Under the pieces are notes generated by a model, which made no database searches, had not been told where the DNA came from, and was given only the letters and a program-made list of their open reading frames with translations. Positions 1-13,181 of a DNA stretch of 64,000 nucleotides are shown here, in pieces (the stretch's first letter is position 1; the number at the start of each line of letters is the position of its first letter). Source of the DNA: Marsupella aquatica (Eukaryota > Marchantiophyta); NCBI GenBank assembly GCA_973895155.1, contig OZ316897.1, forward strand, positions 20,460,001 through 20,524,000. Reading direction: 5' to 3'. The position numbers were made by a program, and so were the translations under genes.

Positions 1-3000
1 TTGTTTTTTTGTGTTTCAAAAGTCAGCGATTTCGTGATGTTGAGATGCTTTTCAAGAATTGATCAAATGGCCAGGACATGCTTTCCAGGTTGAATTCAAA
101 AAAAAATGTGCAGATATATCGTACCTGGGAGAAGATATTACTGGTCAGAACTTTTACAAAACTTTACAGACTTGTTATTTCCTGAAAACAGTAACGACGA
201 CATTTGGAAAGTTAACAGTTTCGATTGTAGATTTCATGCAAGGTAGAGCATGCCTTGTGTCTTCATGCAAGGTTGAGGAAGACACAAGGCATGCTCAAAT
301 TTTGCAATCTTTACTGGTTCCTCGGTAATTTTAAAACAAGAGGAATGCTCGGAGGAAGGGCCTTCATTTTCCAAGGCTGAAACTATCAAAATTCATTGAC
401 ACTAATGAGCGTCACAGTAAAAGTCAGGTTAGGGAACCAAACTCATGCTTGAGAACCTTGAGTAGCTGGAGAACATATTAGAACCTTTGTTTTTTGGTCA
501 TCCTGCCATTTAAAGAGTAATCTCAACTTCTCAAATCTCAAGCTAACTACCTGGCAACGCTCGTGGAGCATCTCAGATTGGGCAGGAAACCTTGTAAGCC
601 ATGAGGCTCCACGATCACGTTCCATGACAGAGGCTCATTATTGTTGACCAGCCATCCATCCTTCTACAGGATTGACGAGCCTAAGTAACAAGTGGCAGCA
701 GACTAAACAATATTGTAGTTAGCATGAAAACAATGTCCCATCGTCCTTGGCCCATCTTGCATTGCATGGCTTTGTCAGGGCAGCTTGGGCTGGAGCTCAC
801 ACGGGATGTGTCGAGCTTGTTGGCGGTTGTGTGTTCACCAGTACAGTACTAAGAAGAAGAATTGTTAATAATCAAGTATAAGTGTTATAACTGGTTAAAA
901 ATGACGGCCGGGTCGTTTTTAGTCGAAAGTACAATAGTTTTCAAGGGGTCCTCGGTTCAACAGTACGTGGTGGTAGCGTCTTTCCCATGGGACATCAAGG
1001 TCTGAATGTGTGGCTGAGAGATAAGCATCAACCAACGAATTTTCTGCATGTTAATTTAACGCTGCAGACAATTACCGTAATACGGTCCTCCGCCCAACGA
1101 ATGCATGTGAGGATCTGAAGAGAAGTTACTTATTTACTCTAAAATCACAATTATCAGCGTTGACAATTTTAGTATAGTGCGCAACGTGTTGACGGTGGCG
1201 TATTGTGTCGCTGTTCAGGACAAAACAGGATTATTCTGCCGTCTCAGTTCTTCTAATCTCATGACAGAATTTAATTTTAATTGCTATTGACCTTGGTCCG
1301 GTTCTAGTAGAGGACACCACGAGACTGTCTCATTTGATTTCAACTGATGAGCAAGGAATCTAGCTATAGATCGTGGACAGTAAGGGGTAGAAGAAATTAA
1401 AGAACTCCAGACAAATCAAACACGCAATGTCTGTTCTGTCTCCCGTGAGAACTTATATATTAAGCTGGATTAGAAGGCAAGATAGAACATGCAATGAAAG
1501 AGACTCGACCTCTGTAAATTACTGAGGCTCCAATACAGTAACTTATTATCCAATGCCCATTAAACAGCTTCATGTTTTAGCCCTTCTGTAAACATCTCAG
1601 AATGATTTGCAATTTTGTGGATAGATCTCATAATTGGATATCCACTGCAACAGTTGGCCTGCCCAAAGACAACAATTTGAATTGTCGATTTACCCAGTTA
1701 AGAGCTCTAATTTCTTTTGCTAGTCTTGGACCAATTGCGTATTGACCAGCTGGTCACGATTATAAGTTAGAAGTTCCTTTTCCTCTTACTCTCTTTTCAC
1801 AGGAGGTTACATACGTTCCCTCCATTTCGATTATCTTTGGCTGTTCTTTTGGTTATGTCCCTGGCTTCTCGATCGAAGCAAGTTGACTTGCTACGAACTA
1901 TCGTAGGAAGTCTGTATAATTATGGTCCAGATTCATGCATGGTTTAGGTGAGCAAGCAGGTTTAGTTGACTGCAATGCCGTAATTAAAGTCCAGTACAGA
2001 ATTGTGTATTAGGAGTCACTCGATTATCAGCTTTCTTTTTAGACTTCAAATACGAATGTTTTGGATATGCACCAGTCCAACATCCAATCTCGCATCCAAT
2101 ATGAATGGACGCGATTGATCGGTGAAAAGAGAGCCTCGAAATATACATTCATAGAGAACCATAGCGAGAAAACGTGATCCTCTAGATTGATATTGGGTCA
2201 GTCAGTAACGTTTGAAGGCGTAGAATCTGTACCCGGCACTATTTGGGCTCCAATTGCAGCTAAGCATGCAGGAAGGCTGCGCAATTTTCGAATGAACCAG
2301 CTGCTGTAAAAAGCAGGCGGGTAGAGACATCACCGGTCTGGGTTAGAAACCTGTATCAGTTGATTCCATTTTTAATTCAGTTTTCATTTCAGAAGGTAGT
2401 AATGGTTCGGTCAAAACTAATGCAGTAAAAGCCGAGCAAAACGAGGCACAGCTCCACAATGCTTGATTGGGGTTCATTCATATATTTCAGGGGTGAGTCG
2501 GTGGCATCGATCAGCATCTAAAATTTTAGTTCGATAGCCACGTAGGTATAGGATAAGCAAGTGCCCTTCAGTTGGCCACTTTCCAAAGTCAAAGACTGAC
2601 GTTGGAGCTCGCGCTCACAAATTCAATATATAACCGACGAGGAATCTGGGCTGTAAGATCCACTGTATGTTGAACATGCAGTTGACTCTGATGTATCTAT
2701 CTGTAAAGACAAGCTAGCGAAACTCTTGACTGTTCCTGAACTTCTGCTGTCAAGTGGGGTTCTTCCAATGTCAGCTTATCTTGTTGGTTTCCGATGGAGG
2801 GTGTCCATCAGTAGTATCATATCATTACTTCATGTTGTGTCCTTTGACCTGTTAATTGCTTTACGAAGGACGAGGTTCTTACGCTTACCGGTTCTTACGA
2901 CGTTACTGTCGAACGAAGGTTGCTGTTAACATTGAATAAAGTGAAAGTCCACATGGTGGGGACCTCTTGCTAGTGGGAGTGATGGTAGTCCACTGTAGAT

Positions 3001-5028
3001 GATCTCGGGTAGACAATTCTTATTCAATTCTTCCGTTCTGGTTTCAGAATATGGCATATTAAGATACAGAGAAGCCGTGTAGGATGTACTAAAGCGCAGA
3101 ACTTTCCTGAATAAAAGCAGCATTCGACAAACGCGCTGACCACGAGGAGCTTAGTTTAAGAAGAATGTCAACGTGGTCATCGAGCATTCGACCGCTCCTG
3201 AACGAAGACGAGAGCACAGTCGTGGAATGGAAGGAATCCATGGGAAGAACACGGCAGTGGAGCGGGAATCTCCGCTGAATTGTGAAAGGAATGACGTCAA
3301 CGACCACTGTTGAGAGAGTTGGGGACGAGGAACTCAGTTCACCCCGTTTGGCTGAAGATTTTGTTTTTGTGGTTTCCCTCCGCTTCGAAAGTCAATGCCA
3401 TGCATGGTGTTGTCATTGTGTCCCAATCAAATCTGTTGTGTTCTTTTGGCAATGAATGTTCGACCCACTAGGAACTGGGATTCTTATTTCCGAAAACCTC
3501 GATGTGATAGATGGCCTGAAAGCGACTAAAAGCCGAAAAGTCTGTTCTGCGCCTAGGGCAAGGGTGACCCGAGTGCTGTCGCCACTTACAGTCTAACTAG
3601 ATGATCTGGTTTTTATAGCGAGAATTAGTGGGGGATGCAATTGGAACATATACTACAATTTATGCTGTAACGAGAGTGCATGATCATTGATGCATCTGGA
3701 TCCAGCCCCAACGTGGATTACTGTCCGGGAAGACTGCGGGTCACATAAAACTTCCAACCTAAGTGTCCTGGCTTCCCAACTCTTTTAATGGCAATCTCTA
3801 GGACATTTAATCTCTACAACATCCATCCATAGGGCTCTGGACACTCTCATCCCGATTGTCCAAGATTTCAGGATTTCAACCGTTAAAATGAGGAGATGGA
3901 GCGGGAAAATCGTATTTCGATAACTCATACATGGTCTATAATGTGAGAAGAGAGAGCATGGGGTCAAGAATTCACTGAGTTTCCCAATGTCATGGCATTT
4001 GTGGGATTGTGGGCAGTGGGATTCAGGAAAGTGCTCTCCAGGATGCCATTGTTTCGTTTCTCCATGATGTAGATACTGAAAGCAGGTGAAATTATAAATA
4101 ATGCATTCGTTCCCTGCAGGATCATGCTAACCTGACGGTGATTGACTGAACCTACTAAACTTGTTGACACGCTGAGCTTATACTGCCAAGCCTTCGGTGA
4201 ATGATAGAGAAAACCGTCAACGATGACATTCTTAAGACATTCAATTCACAAAGCGTTTCTCGCTCCTTTGTGCCCCGTGCCAAGGAGTATATGTCCAAAG
4301 AGCTTCCTGCACAATAGATTGGGGATAGGAGGAGCCAACTCAACTAAGGGAACATTCGCATTAGTTTGTGAGTGAACTCTAACTTTTCTGGTCCCAGACA
4401 CTAGTTTTGAATTGACAAGGCAATACAACATTGTGCATAATGCAAATGGAAATTAAAGGATTCTTTTGCCCTTGTTTGGGAATTGGGACTCTTAGCCTTT
4501 TTGGCTACTTGTTCTTCCCTGACTTTCCTTGTTTCTTTTCAACTGGGATTTTGTTTATTTTGGAGACACATCCTGCCCTTTCCAGGCATCGGCCCGGCTG
4601 GAGACACACCGGTATTGGCTGAAGCCCCAACCCTATCAGCCGGAGGGTGCAATACTATAGATAGAAGTGCTCCGCACTTTGTGGGTCCGAAGTATGGGGA
4701 GGAAGAGCATAAGCTTGGATCAATGTTTATACTCTGAGATATTGGAGGCTTCGCAAAAGATGGAGATTGCTCGTAGTTTGTTTTCCCCCTTGAGTTGGAA
4801 TTCTTGGAATACCTTGTTTGGAATCTTACTTTTTGTTCTTTTGCAGTGTTATATATAAAAGAATAATTTGATGTCGTTGGTAGATTGTTAGAGAGTAGAA
4901 CTTAGTTAATGGGCAGAAAAAGCACTCATATATACTTTAAGCTTAACTTATAGTTGAGCGTAATCTCCTGATGATTATTCATAATACCTTTTTTGCCTTG
5001 AAAGCAGTGAGCATGCCCTGTAGGGTTT
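1..5028. other. Stretch without a recognisable gene
   Basis: I see no ORF here longer than about 90 codons and none that resembles a known family. Short open frames such as those at 59-328 and 3089-3307 have no motif I recognise and no convincing splice partners. The sequence is of intermediate GC content, without long tandem repeats. It could hold exons of a multi-exon gene that I cannot recognise without homology searching. Confidence 0.5.
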
Positions 5029-5122
5029 TCATTTGGTTGCTTGCTTCTTAGTTTTTTGTGGGATGCTCTTTGCCTTGTTGGGCCTCTTTGGTCTTCTTGG
5101 GTCTTTTCTTTCCCTTGCCCGC

Positions 5123-5260
5123 CCTTTATTGGGTTCTTTTGCCTTTGGGATCATGTCTCCCAGTTTGGCCCTCGCTTGTCCTTTATTGGGTTCTTTTGCC
5201 TTTGGGATCATGTCTCCCAGTTTGGCGCTCTCAGTTTGGCGCTCCTGTCTTTTTGGCAGT
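5123..5260. repeat. 57-bp tandem duplication, low-complexity
   Basis: Two adjacent copies of a 57-bp unit start at 5123 and 5180. They are followed by a short echo in which a 12-14 bp phrase (CAGTTTGGCGCTC) is repeated. Both strands are open here, and the minus-strand ORF (5029-5286) simply reflects the repeat as Lys/Pro/Ala-rich text, so I do not call it a gene. Related phrases occur inverted near 8177-8300 and 31700-31745 (GTGCCAAAAG followed by a CAAAAATGCCAAAC core), which suggests a dispersed repeat family. Confidence 0.7.
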
Positions 5261-6028
5261 GTGATAAAGTGACCATGCCCATCCAACAGAAGGTACTAGA
5301 CATTATGCTCACATTCTGTAGGGTAGCCACAAGAAGACAATACCCGTAGATCCAACAGCTACCAGCTAGACTCCCCTTTTTATAAGGAAAAGTTTCTAAT
5401 TCCTTATAATGGTCATATATCCAATTGATCATCTTAGATTTTATTTTAGTCCACTAAAATCTTGTACCTATCAACTTAAGGAATCCAAAAATATAACTTA
5501 AAAAGAAAACCAAACATTTTTTGATGTCCTAAAAGTTGATCAAAACCAAATTATATGGGTTTTTTCAATACAAGGGTCTACAGCCAAACTAGCCAGCTTT
5601 TTAGGATTTTTATTAAAACTTTAAAAATCCTCCAAGGAAAAATTCTAGCATGTGTAGGAATATTTTTTAATTTCATATGAAAAAGGAAGAAAACCAAACC
5701 TTTTACATGACTTGAAAATTTTTAAAAGTGGAAAACCCAGGTTTTTTGAAATTTTATTATTTTGTATAGCCAACCTTTTAGTCCGTATAAAAATGTAGAC
5801 CCCTGCCTAGTATACAAGAGTTGCGTACCCGGGAAGTGAATCCCCCAGGGTTACAATAGTAGACAACGTGAACAAACAAGTGACTCTCATCACCTTTCTC
5901 ATTTTCTCTAGTGCAAAGTAGTGAGCTCAGTCATGAGTAAGTAATGAAAATGAAAATCTCATGCATTTGGAACCAAGACTCTGCACAAAGATGAAAAATC
6001 AGCCAAAATATGAGTTCTATAAGGAATT

Positions 6029-6427
6029 TGTTGAATGTTTAACCATCATAATTACTCATAAGATAGTCTGCACATATGCAACACCCATCAAACACACAAG
6101 TAATGATCAACTCAAGATATATGTGGTTCACCTCACCAGAGACTATGTCTACATGCAATAACACACAAGCAAGTTTTATTGAACTCTAAGCCCTTCGCCC
6201 ATACGAGCCTCCACAAACTCCCGCACAAACTAAGTTCTTTCTATCAGTCCCAACTGGCTCCGTAGCAATGCATCTAAGTTCCACTCACTAACTATGACTT
6301 GCTAGCATGCCTGCTAGTTTAACTAAGTAATAGTTGCACATCTCATCGTAACCATACACCTGACTACATTTTATCGAACTGCGGTAAAGTAATTCTAGCA
6401 GACCTAACTAAGAGAACATGCCTAACA
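6029..6427 (-). mobile_element. Old solo LTR (same family as 14942 and 28672)
   Basis: Read on the minus strand, this starts TGTTAGGCATG and ends CATTCAACA, so it has TG..CA ends like the two cleaner LTRs in the window. It shares with them internal blocks in the same order, including the phrases rendered on the plus strand as TGTGGTTCACCTC, GAACTCTAAGCCC and CTAAGTTCCACT. The flanking pentamers (GAATT left, AGTTT right) do not match. The insertion is therefore older, rearranged, or one end of a former longer element. No gag-pol coding sequence is visible beside it. Confidence 0.6.
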
Positions 6428-6544
6428 AGTTTTATTCCAAAATTTACTATTAGATTGAGAGTTAAATATTATATTTAACCGCAGTTAGTCTAAACCAGAG
6501 TTAAATAATAAACCAGAGTTAGATATGTACTACATTTATTAGCA

Positions 6545-6800
6545 TGATTTAGTTAGTTAGTGGCAGTTAGACTCATTGTTAGGGAGCCTCTAGGAAATTT
6601 GGAGAGTTTAGTCTGTGGAGGTCACTTGGTATGGCCAATGGGCTTACTTAGAGTTCTCTTGTGTGTTCTTATGAACCTAACTTTTGGAGAGAAAGGTGCA
6701 CAATGTATAGGTGTCGACCACTTGTGTCTTAGGTCTAAGTTGTGGACCATTTACCATTTGCTATCAATTAAAGAAAACATTGTAAGAATCGAATAAGACA
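6545..6800 (+). mobile_element. Divergent LTR-related fragment, inverted relative to 6029-6427
   Basis: This plus-strand stretch carries the same ordered landmarks as the LTR family (ACTCATTGTTAGGGAGCC, GGCTTACTTAGAGTTC, TCTTGTGTGTTC) but is much diverged. It lies about 120 bp from the old LTR at 6029-6427 and points the opposite way. The ends are not clean, so the coordinates are approximate. The plus-strand ORF at 6560-6796 falls inside it and is not a gene. Confidence 0.4.
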
Positions 6801-6929
6801 AAATGAAATAAGTAGACACCATGGACAATAAGTGTATCCATATTATTATTATATCCATAAGTGAGGGTGGCTTACATGATGTAGGGGGGTGGTTGCTTCC
6901 TTTTATTACATTCTGGACCTTTGTCCTGA

Positions 6930-7035
6930 ATGGAAGCTGCAGTTGGCTTTACAAGAACTCAAGGGTCATTCTACCTAGATCCTACATGGCGGCACGTAAT
7001 GGGCCCAAGAAAATGCTGATGTGGAGTGCTTATTT
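6930..7035 (-). repeat. Dispersed repeat, CTTGTAAAGCCAACTGCA family
   Basis: Read on the minus strand, this contains a GGGCCC core followed by TTCTTGTAAAGCCAACTGCAG. It matches the plus-strand segment near 16076-16160, which has GGGCCC and CTTGTAAAACCAACTGCA in the same order. Shorter relatives centred on TTGTAAAGCCACC or CGTAAAGCCACC are at 16225-16250, 31640-31667, 55401-55430 and (weaker) 55929-55955. I infer a degraded transposable-element family but cannot name it. Confidence 0.45.
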
Positions 7036-7039
7036 TATT

Positions 7040-10000
7040 TAACAATTCAGAGGTGGTCCAAACATTTCCAAATGGCCCCTTCCTTCCAAGAATTGCATTT
7101 ATTGAATTTTATTTGGAATTATTTTTGGTCGGGAGTCCATCTCTAGAATAAGAAATTTAAACTCAACTTTTGCTTCAATGATGAAAAAGTCACTACTGTA
7201 GGTAACTTTTGAAAAGCCGCCATAAATCAGCACAATCGTTACCAGGTGGTCACAGCTGTCAGTTGTTTCTTGTTATGGCATGTGGCACTGCTAAAGCTCT
7301 AATGATAGGGCTTCCGTTCAGAACAAGCCACAAATGTTTGTCCATTATTTAATCTCACAGTTTTTTGTATTTTGTCATGTAGCGTTGCAGGGCTCTTGAT
7401 AGGTTTGTTATTGGTTGATCTGAAGGCCCATGGCTCAGCCCTTCATGCGTTTCCCCACCACTAAAGACAAAAGCGGTCTTCCTATTTGGTGTCTTTTCTG
7501 CATGTCCCATTAGTTGATGTATAAGTGTTTGAGATTTAATGCCTTGTCATGTCAGGGCTCTTTGGTGTCCTTTCTGCATGTTGCAATGGTATGTATGTAC
7601 CAAATAAGATTTGTTACTTTGCTATCCTTTTTGCTTTTTTTTGGTCAATGTCACAGTTTTACCCTGTGCTTTAACGAGCTTAATTCAACCCACGTTAGAG
7701 AATTTGGTCTGTACAAGTCCATGCTGCAAATGGCGATTGATTTTACTTAACGGTTGAGATTGTTCGACCATGTAGAACGGACCGTGATCATTCACTGGGC
7801 GAATCCATATATATATCTGCCTGCACCACGCCCCCAACAACAAAGAGTAAAGCCAACTGGTCGGTGCAAGCACCAAACTATTGGGGTGGCTTTCCAGATT
7901 CTCACCAACGCCCATAGGTACGTCAAACTTGATAGAATTTCGATGCATTCCATCATTTCATAGCCAATTCCACTAGGGTGTCCTTTGTGATTATTCCCGG
8001 CTCCATAAAGTGAACAGGAGACCATAAGCCAATGAAAGACTACCAATTGCTTCCAACCCCACATCTACTCATAGAAAGTCACCCAGTGAGCACTTTTCTT
8101 GAAAGGATAGGCACAACGTATGTTGATATTAGTCTTATTCATATGAATCGCATATAAGTAGGTGGTCTAATATATATCAAAGTGCCAAAAGGCAAAAATG
8201 CCAAACCTAGAGACAAGGTCCCAAAGGCAAAGCCCCCCAAGGCAAAGCAACCCAATAAAGATCAGTAAAAGGAAGGGGGAAAGGCCCCAAGTAGACCCAG
8301 GAGGTCAACAATGCAAGGAGCACATATGATGGCCTTCGAGGGTTATGTCGGTACAGCTGACTCCAGCTCAACCATATCTTGGCCTTGAGAAACTTGACAC
8401 AATCATTTTCAACGATCTCTTGTGGCCTCGCGGTAAAGATCATTCTTATCTCCCCAGTTCAGAAACCAGGATTCACTTTTCCTGCTACGATGTTAAAAAA
8501 TGATTCACATTTCTCTAGCTTAAATAGATGAATTTTGATCTGACATGTAAATTGGAAGAGTTGAAACAACTAAGGGTTACATATGGTTCGGAGTCATGTG
8601 CAGTTGTGAATACATCACTAGGGCACAGTCTCATTTGTTTTTCGAACCAAACCAAAAATGTGGGTGAGAGGTTTCACGAGTTGGATGCCTGGTTTCACGA
8701 GTTGGATACCAAACCCTTCCACACTTCAATCAGTAACCGTGAGGCCATGTCTTTGTAGCTTGTGATTATAGTTCAGCAAACTTAAAATCACTAACCATAT
8801 TTTTGCATGCAGCTCATGATTATGGTGCTACTTACTTCAGTGAGAAGACAAGGACAATGTTGACAAATTTTGACGATTTTTATTGTGTTCAATCAGTTGG
8901 TTTGATTGGAGGCCAGTGAGCAATGAACAACGTACTAGACAACTTTTCTCGCCTCTACCTGCATGCACAGTACAAACTATTCAACTGTATCACAGCTCTC
9001 ATGTAACACAGTCATGTACTCTAATCTCCTATGCGAAACTGCTGCTTATCTCATACGTACTGTACTTGGGAGACAAGCGAGAACACTTGGGAGACAAGTA
9101 AGAACCTGACGGAAAGAAAATCTATTATTTCTTGAACTTATCAGTTACACGTCAGAGCCTTTTGTATGGCGTTGGGCGCATCATTCTGCAGGAGACTGAT
9201 TGGGATTCGGTCCGTGATGCATCCACAAGTGGCCATGCAGTGGCCCTGGTGAAGTGGTGGGAAGCTTGGTCAACAGCTACAGTAGAATGGATTGAAGAGA
9301 TTGTACCCCTCCCCGAATTGTAGAATTGTGCTAGACAAGACCATGTTTTCCCAGAAACAAATCTCTCGGTCGTCTCGCCTGCTTGGCTTGGCTGCTTTCA
9401 CACACCCAGCTCTCGACACTGCGCCTGCTCTGATAACTTTATTTGTGGTTTCGCAACAAAGGACAACGACAGACCACGTGACAAACTCCACTGCTGGAGC
9501 CCACCCAACGTGGCCCAACATAAGGTAAGCTATCCCAATGATAGGGGCTACACACATCACGGTAGCGTCCTTGTTATCTGCTCAATTTCCCTCGACACTA
9601 TTGGAAGCTTTTATTATTGATGAAGACGAATTTGGGCTGTTAGATAAACTGACATCCGTTGGGAGAAGAGTTCCAGGAGCTTTGAAGATCTTGGCTCATA
9701 TTATATGATCGAATCTGGTTGTCTTATCATCACTCTGATAGTCTGATACCCTGCATTAGGACAATCAGAGAGTACGTGTTCACCATGATGGAGCTCTATA
9801 TCAAGTCAGTTGTAGAATAAGTTCGTTGAAAGTACTGTGGAGATCATCTATAAATGTCACAATGACCTGACTGCCATTTGCAAATTTAGTAAGTACGTGT
9901 GAATCTATCGTACAGTAACAACCAGAGAGATTTGGAAGGTAAGTCTGAGGCACTGAGAACACTTGTCTGAACTCTCCTACAAGCTAGCTTGCATGTGAGA

Positions 10001-11985
10001 TCCGATAAGATCTCAGACGAGTAGTCAACTGCGATACGTAGATTTTCATGATCCGGGCGCCCTTCAATTCCGATTTGCGGATTGAATTCCAAAGAGTAAG
10101 AGCAACATTTCACCAAATACGGCTAGGAAAGTACCTAACAAAATAATAAGAATTAATGAGACATTCCAGAACCTTGTCGTGCAATTGAACTTCAAACCCT
10201 GGTTAGGCTGTGAGAGGAGAATTGAAAATTGGACAATGTAGTGGCAGTGAGGGCTGCAATAGCAGATATGCACGATACGAAAGATTCGAGAGAGTTTTAT
10301 TCTTTCTATTGAGTCCCAGTGAAGGAGGCGAGTTTACACAGCTTTGCACTCTGACCTCAAAACTCAAATATTTGGATAGGATTATCTTGCCGGGTGGCAG
10401 TCAATCTCCTGTCTATTCTTCATCACAAAATGCTTAGAATTCTTAATGCCTGTAATCTGTCGTCCATGCATTGACAATGATGGACAAAAGTTTCTGAAAA
10501 GCTTTTAATATTATTGTCATAAGAAATACACATAATCGAGCAATTTTGAGGCAAAAAAAAATACAAGTGACGGCCTTTTATGTATGGGCTCAATGAAGCA
10601 AATTGACTTGGGCATGAAGGATGTTAACGCGCTAGCTCATCTTCTGCACAATGACGAGTTTACCGATTAAGAACTCCTTGTAATCTTTCTCATTGGCACT
10701 CTCATGAATCAACGAGGTACATGCAGTGGTTCTTCAAGAAACTCCTGAGTGCGGATTCTATCGCTATTAGATTAATTTGAATAAATGTTTCACAATCGAA
10801 ACCTGAAAATGCTTCCTCAAAGTAACATCCTGTACGTAGGAATGCAGTCTTATTGGTCAGCCGCTTTGGTCAGTAGAAAGTATTGCACAAGATGCGTCTG
10901 TTCAGCTTAAACATCCTAGCGGGTTGCATGGTCGATATGCCTGGCCTCACCCGAATATCATAGAACTACTGTCGACGGACCACAGACTTGAGGTGAGCTT
11001 AAAGTGTTCTAGTTTATACTTGGATTGCGTTGAGACTGTCGAAGGCTCTAAGACCTATGAAAAGCTGTTTAAATGGGATTGACGTGCACATTTCTACCTT
11101 CGAATCTGTCATTTTGAGACTAAATTCATTGGAACGGTTCATGCTTAGTGTTGGACTCCTATTTCCTGGACCCTCAAGGGACGGCCAACAAACAGTGATT
11201 TAGGTCTAGTGTTGGACTTCCTGTGGCCTTCAACGGATGGAAAACAAACGAGTTCCAAATGTGCGAATCGTTGCTTGCGCTCACGAAGACAGTATCTGCA
11301 CAGACAGACACCAGTCACTCGACCTTGCACACTAGGTAACCAGCTAGACAGTAATTCTTGTCATTGACAGCTCCATCTCCTTCGCAGCTACAAGGTACTG
11401 CAACGTGCCTGACCCATCTTTTCGACTAGGTTACTCAACAATTGAACGATTTCTCAGTAAGAGGACTGTTTTCTCTTTGAAATCCTAGGAGATGAAACGT
11501 AACTCACTGAGTGTGATGGCCATTCTGCGACACGTTACGTGTTGGCCTTCTGTTGGTGTAACTTCGAGTAATTTAGGCTTCCTATAGGCGGATAGAAAAC
11601 GGATGAAAAAGCACTTCCCAGGTATATTCTGGTACCACTCTCAGCTAAGCTCGATCACGAAAATCCTTGTTGCTATATCATTACGACGTATGAATCAGAT
11701 TCTGCCCAGCTAGCAACCTAGTTTCTTACTTGACAATCAAGATTGCATAGTGTCGTGCTTGAGACTCTGGACTAGCAAGTTTTCGAACGTCAAGAGGGAG
11801 AGTTAAACAATTGAGATCCTTGCGAAGAAAGATCTGCTCTGAGGCGAGCACCCAAACTTCGCAGAATACAGGAAATTACATCATACCCTCCACGAAATGT
11901 TTCCATGGGTGACCCGTTGCCGCGTTGAAAGGACGCAGAGGCAATCCCAGAAGTTTCCTTCCACTTTACTGTAGGGCGTTACTTG
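7040..11985. other. Stretch without a recognisable gene
   Basis: The open frames here are short (under 100 codons), overlap one another on both strands and show no recognisable domain. A small direct repeat (TTTCACGAGTTGGAT twice) is at about 8670-8706. The 8177-8300 block belongs to a dispersed repeat also seen near 5.1 and 31.7 kb. I see no rRNA or tRNA signature. Confidence 0.5.
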
Positions 11986-11988
11986 TAT

Positions 11989-12150
11989 CCCGTCAGGCTC
12001 CAAGTTCTGATTCAGAGCTATAAGTCCTATTGGGATACAAGCGATGGCCTTCAGTGAAGCGACTCATAACCCGTCAGGCTCCAAGTTCTGATTCAGATCT
12101 ATAAGTCCTATTGGGATACAAGCGATGGCCTTCAGTAAAGCGACTCGTTG
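11989..12150. repeat. 81-bp tandem duplication
   Basis: The unit beginning CCCGTCAGGCTCCAAG occurs at 11989 and again at 12070, with only a few substitutions between copies. The flanks are single copy. It is a simple recent local duplication. The minus-strand ORF at 12074-12331 overlaps it and is not supported as a gene. Confidence 0.8.
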
Positions 12151-12812
12151 ATCTGCAGCGTGAATGCTTGAGGCAGTTGAGATGCGTTCGCCCAACTCGA
12201 TGGGGCTCAGTCAATGTCCCGCACAATGTCTCGCAAATTGCATGTAGTCTAAACGACCGAGATGATGGCTGACACCTAATTCGAAGAAGATTGAGGGGTT
12301 GAAATAGTACCGAGCTGGAGCTCAGGCACACTCCTCAACAATCTACAATCAAATCCTCCGAGTGTACCTATTTATACAGGTGCCGAAGCGCTCATTCTAC
12401 AACGTCCAACACTAGAGACAGCTCCCTGAGGTACGGACAGAGAAAGCTAGTAGAAAAGGCAGACAGTAAAAGCGTGATAGTGAACTGATCGAAGATCTTA
12501 TCACCTTGTACCTGTGAAAAGACTACAGCAGCTAGGTAGATGCTAGTCGTCTTGACCTTGGACATGATGGAGACATGTATGCAGCTGCCATTCTCCGTGT
12601 TGGATAGCAGTGGATATCGTAGCTCCTTACTGGCTGCAGGAAAACAAACACCCATAACGAGAGGATAGATGGGAAAACTAATGAGAGGTCAAGAGAGTGG
12701 TCTCAAGAATTGAGACTGGTCAGATAAAAAGAAGCAAGGGCAAGTTGTGAACCAAATCCACATCTTAGTCACTCGACAGGTGAGGTTGTCCCCAGCCAGA
12801 CCAATTTGCTGG

Positions 12813-13181
12813 TCAAAGCTTCGGCAAATCACAACTGATGTGGGCGAGCACATCTGCAGCCTTAACTTCCATATGTCGGAGCCTGCTCATTGGCTTACCC
12901 AGGCATGGTGAAACACCAAATAGGACGGTACTCTCGATGCACTGTGCTATCGATTTGCAAATATAAGCTTGAGCTGATTCGTTCTTCTGTGGTATCGATG
13001 TGCATCCTGATACAGTAAACTTTGTTTCATGATGGATCAATGTGCAGTTCAAATTCTTGTGCTGAACGAATGCCGACGAGCAACGCTGAGGGAGTGAAGT
13101 TAATCCGAAGTGTATTTTGAAGGTCTCAGGATTTAGTCGAAACTGCCCAGTGACGGAGTAGCGATACGTACTGCCGCACAA
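12813..13181 (-). CDS. Hypothetical 122-aa cysteine-rich ORF; possible exon or fragment
   Basis: This 122-residue frame has eight cysteines. It is among the longer frames in the first 20 kb that no repeat explains. The C-terminal half has a spacing of Cys, Cys, an FG..PC phrase (LFGVSPCLGKP) and a closing MEVKA. That is loosely reminiscent of the galactose-binding SUEL-type lectin domain at the end of plant beta-galactosidases. The resemblance is weak and the usual final cysteine is not clearly placed. There is no signal peptide at this start, and an acceptor-like GGGCAG at about 13138 upstream of the Phe codon would make this a terminal exon. I do not assign a function; it may be chance. Confidence 0.18.
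   Translation of the reverse strand: MCGSTYRYSVTGQFRLNPETFKIHFGLTSLPQRCSSAFVQHKNLNCTLIHHETKFTVSGCTSIPQKNESAQAYICKSIAQCIESTVLFGVSPCLGKPMSRLRHMEVKAADVLAHISCDLPKL

Noticed and set aside
5029-5286. Minus-strand 85-aa Lys/Pro-rich ORF with internal repeats
   Set aside because: It is a direct translation of a 57-bp tandem repeat. The opposite strand is equally open in several frames, and there is no domain or splice context.
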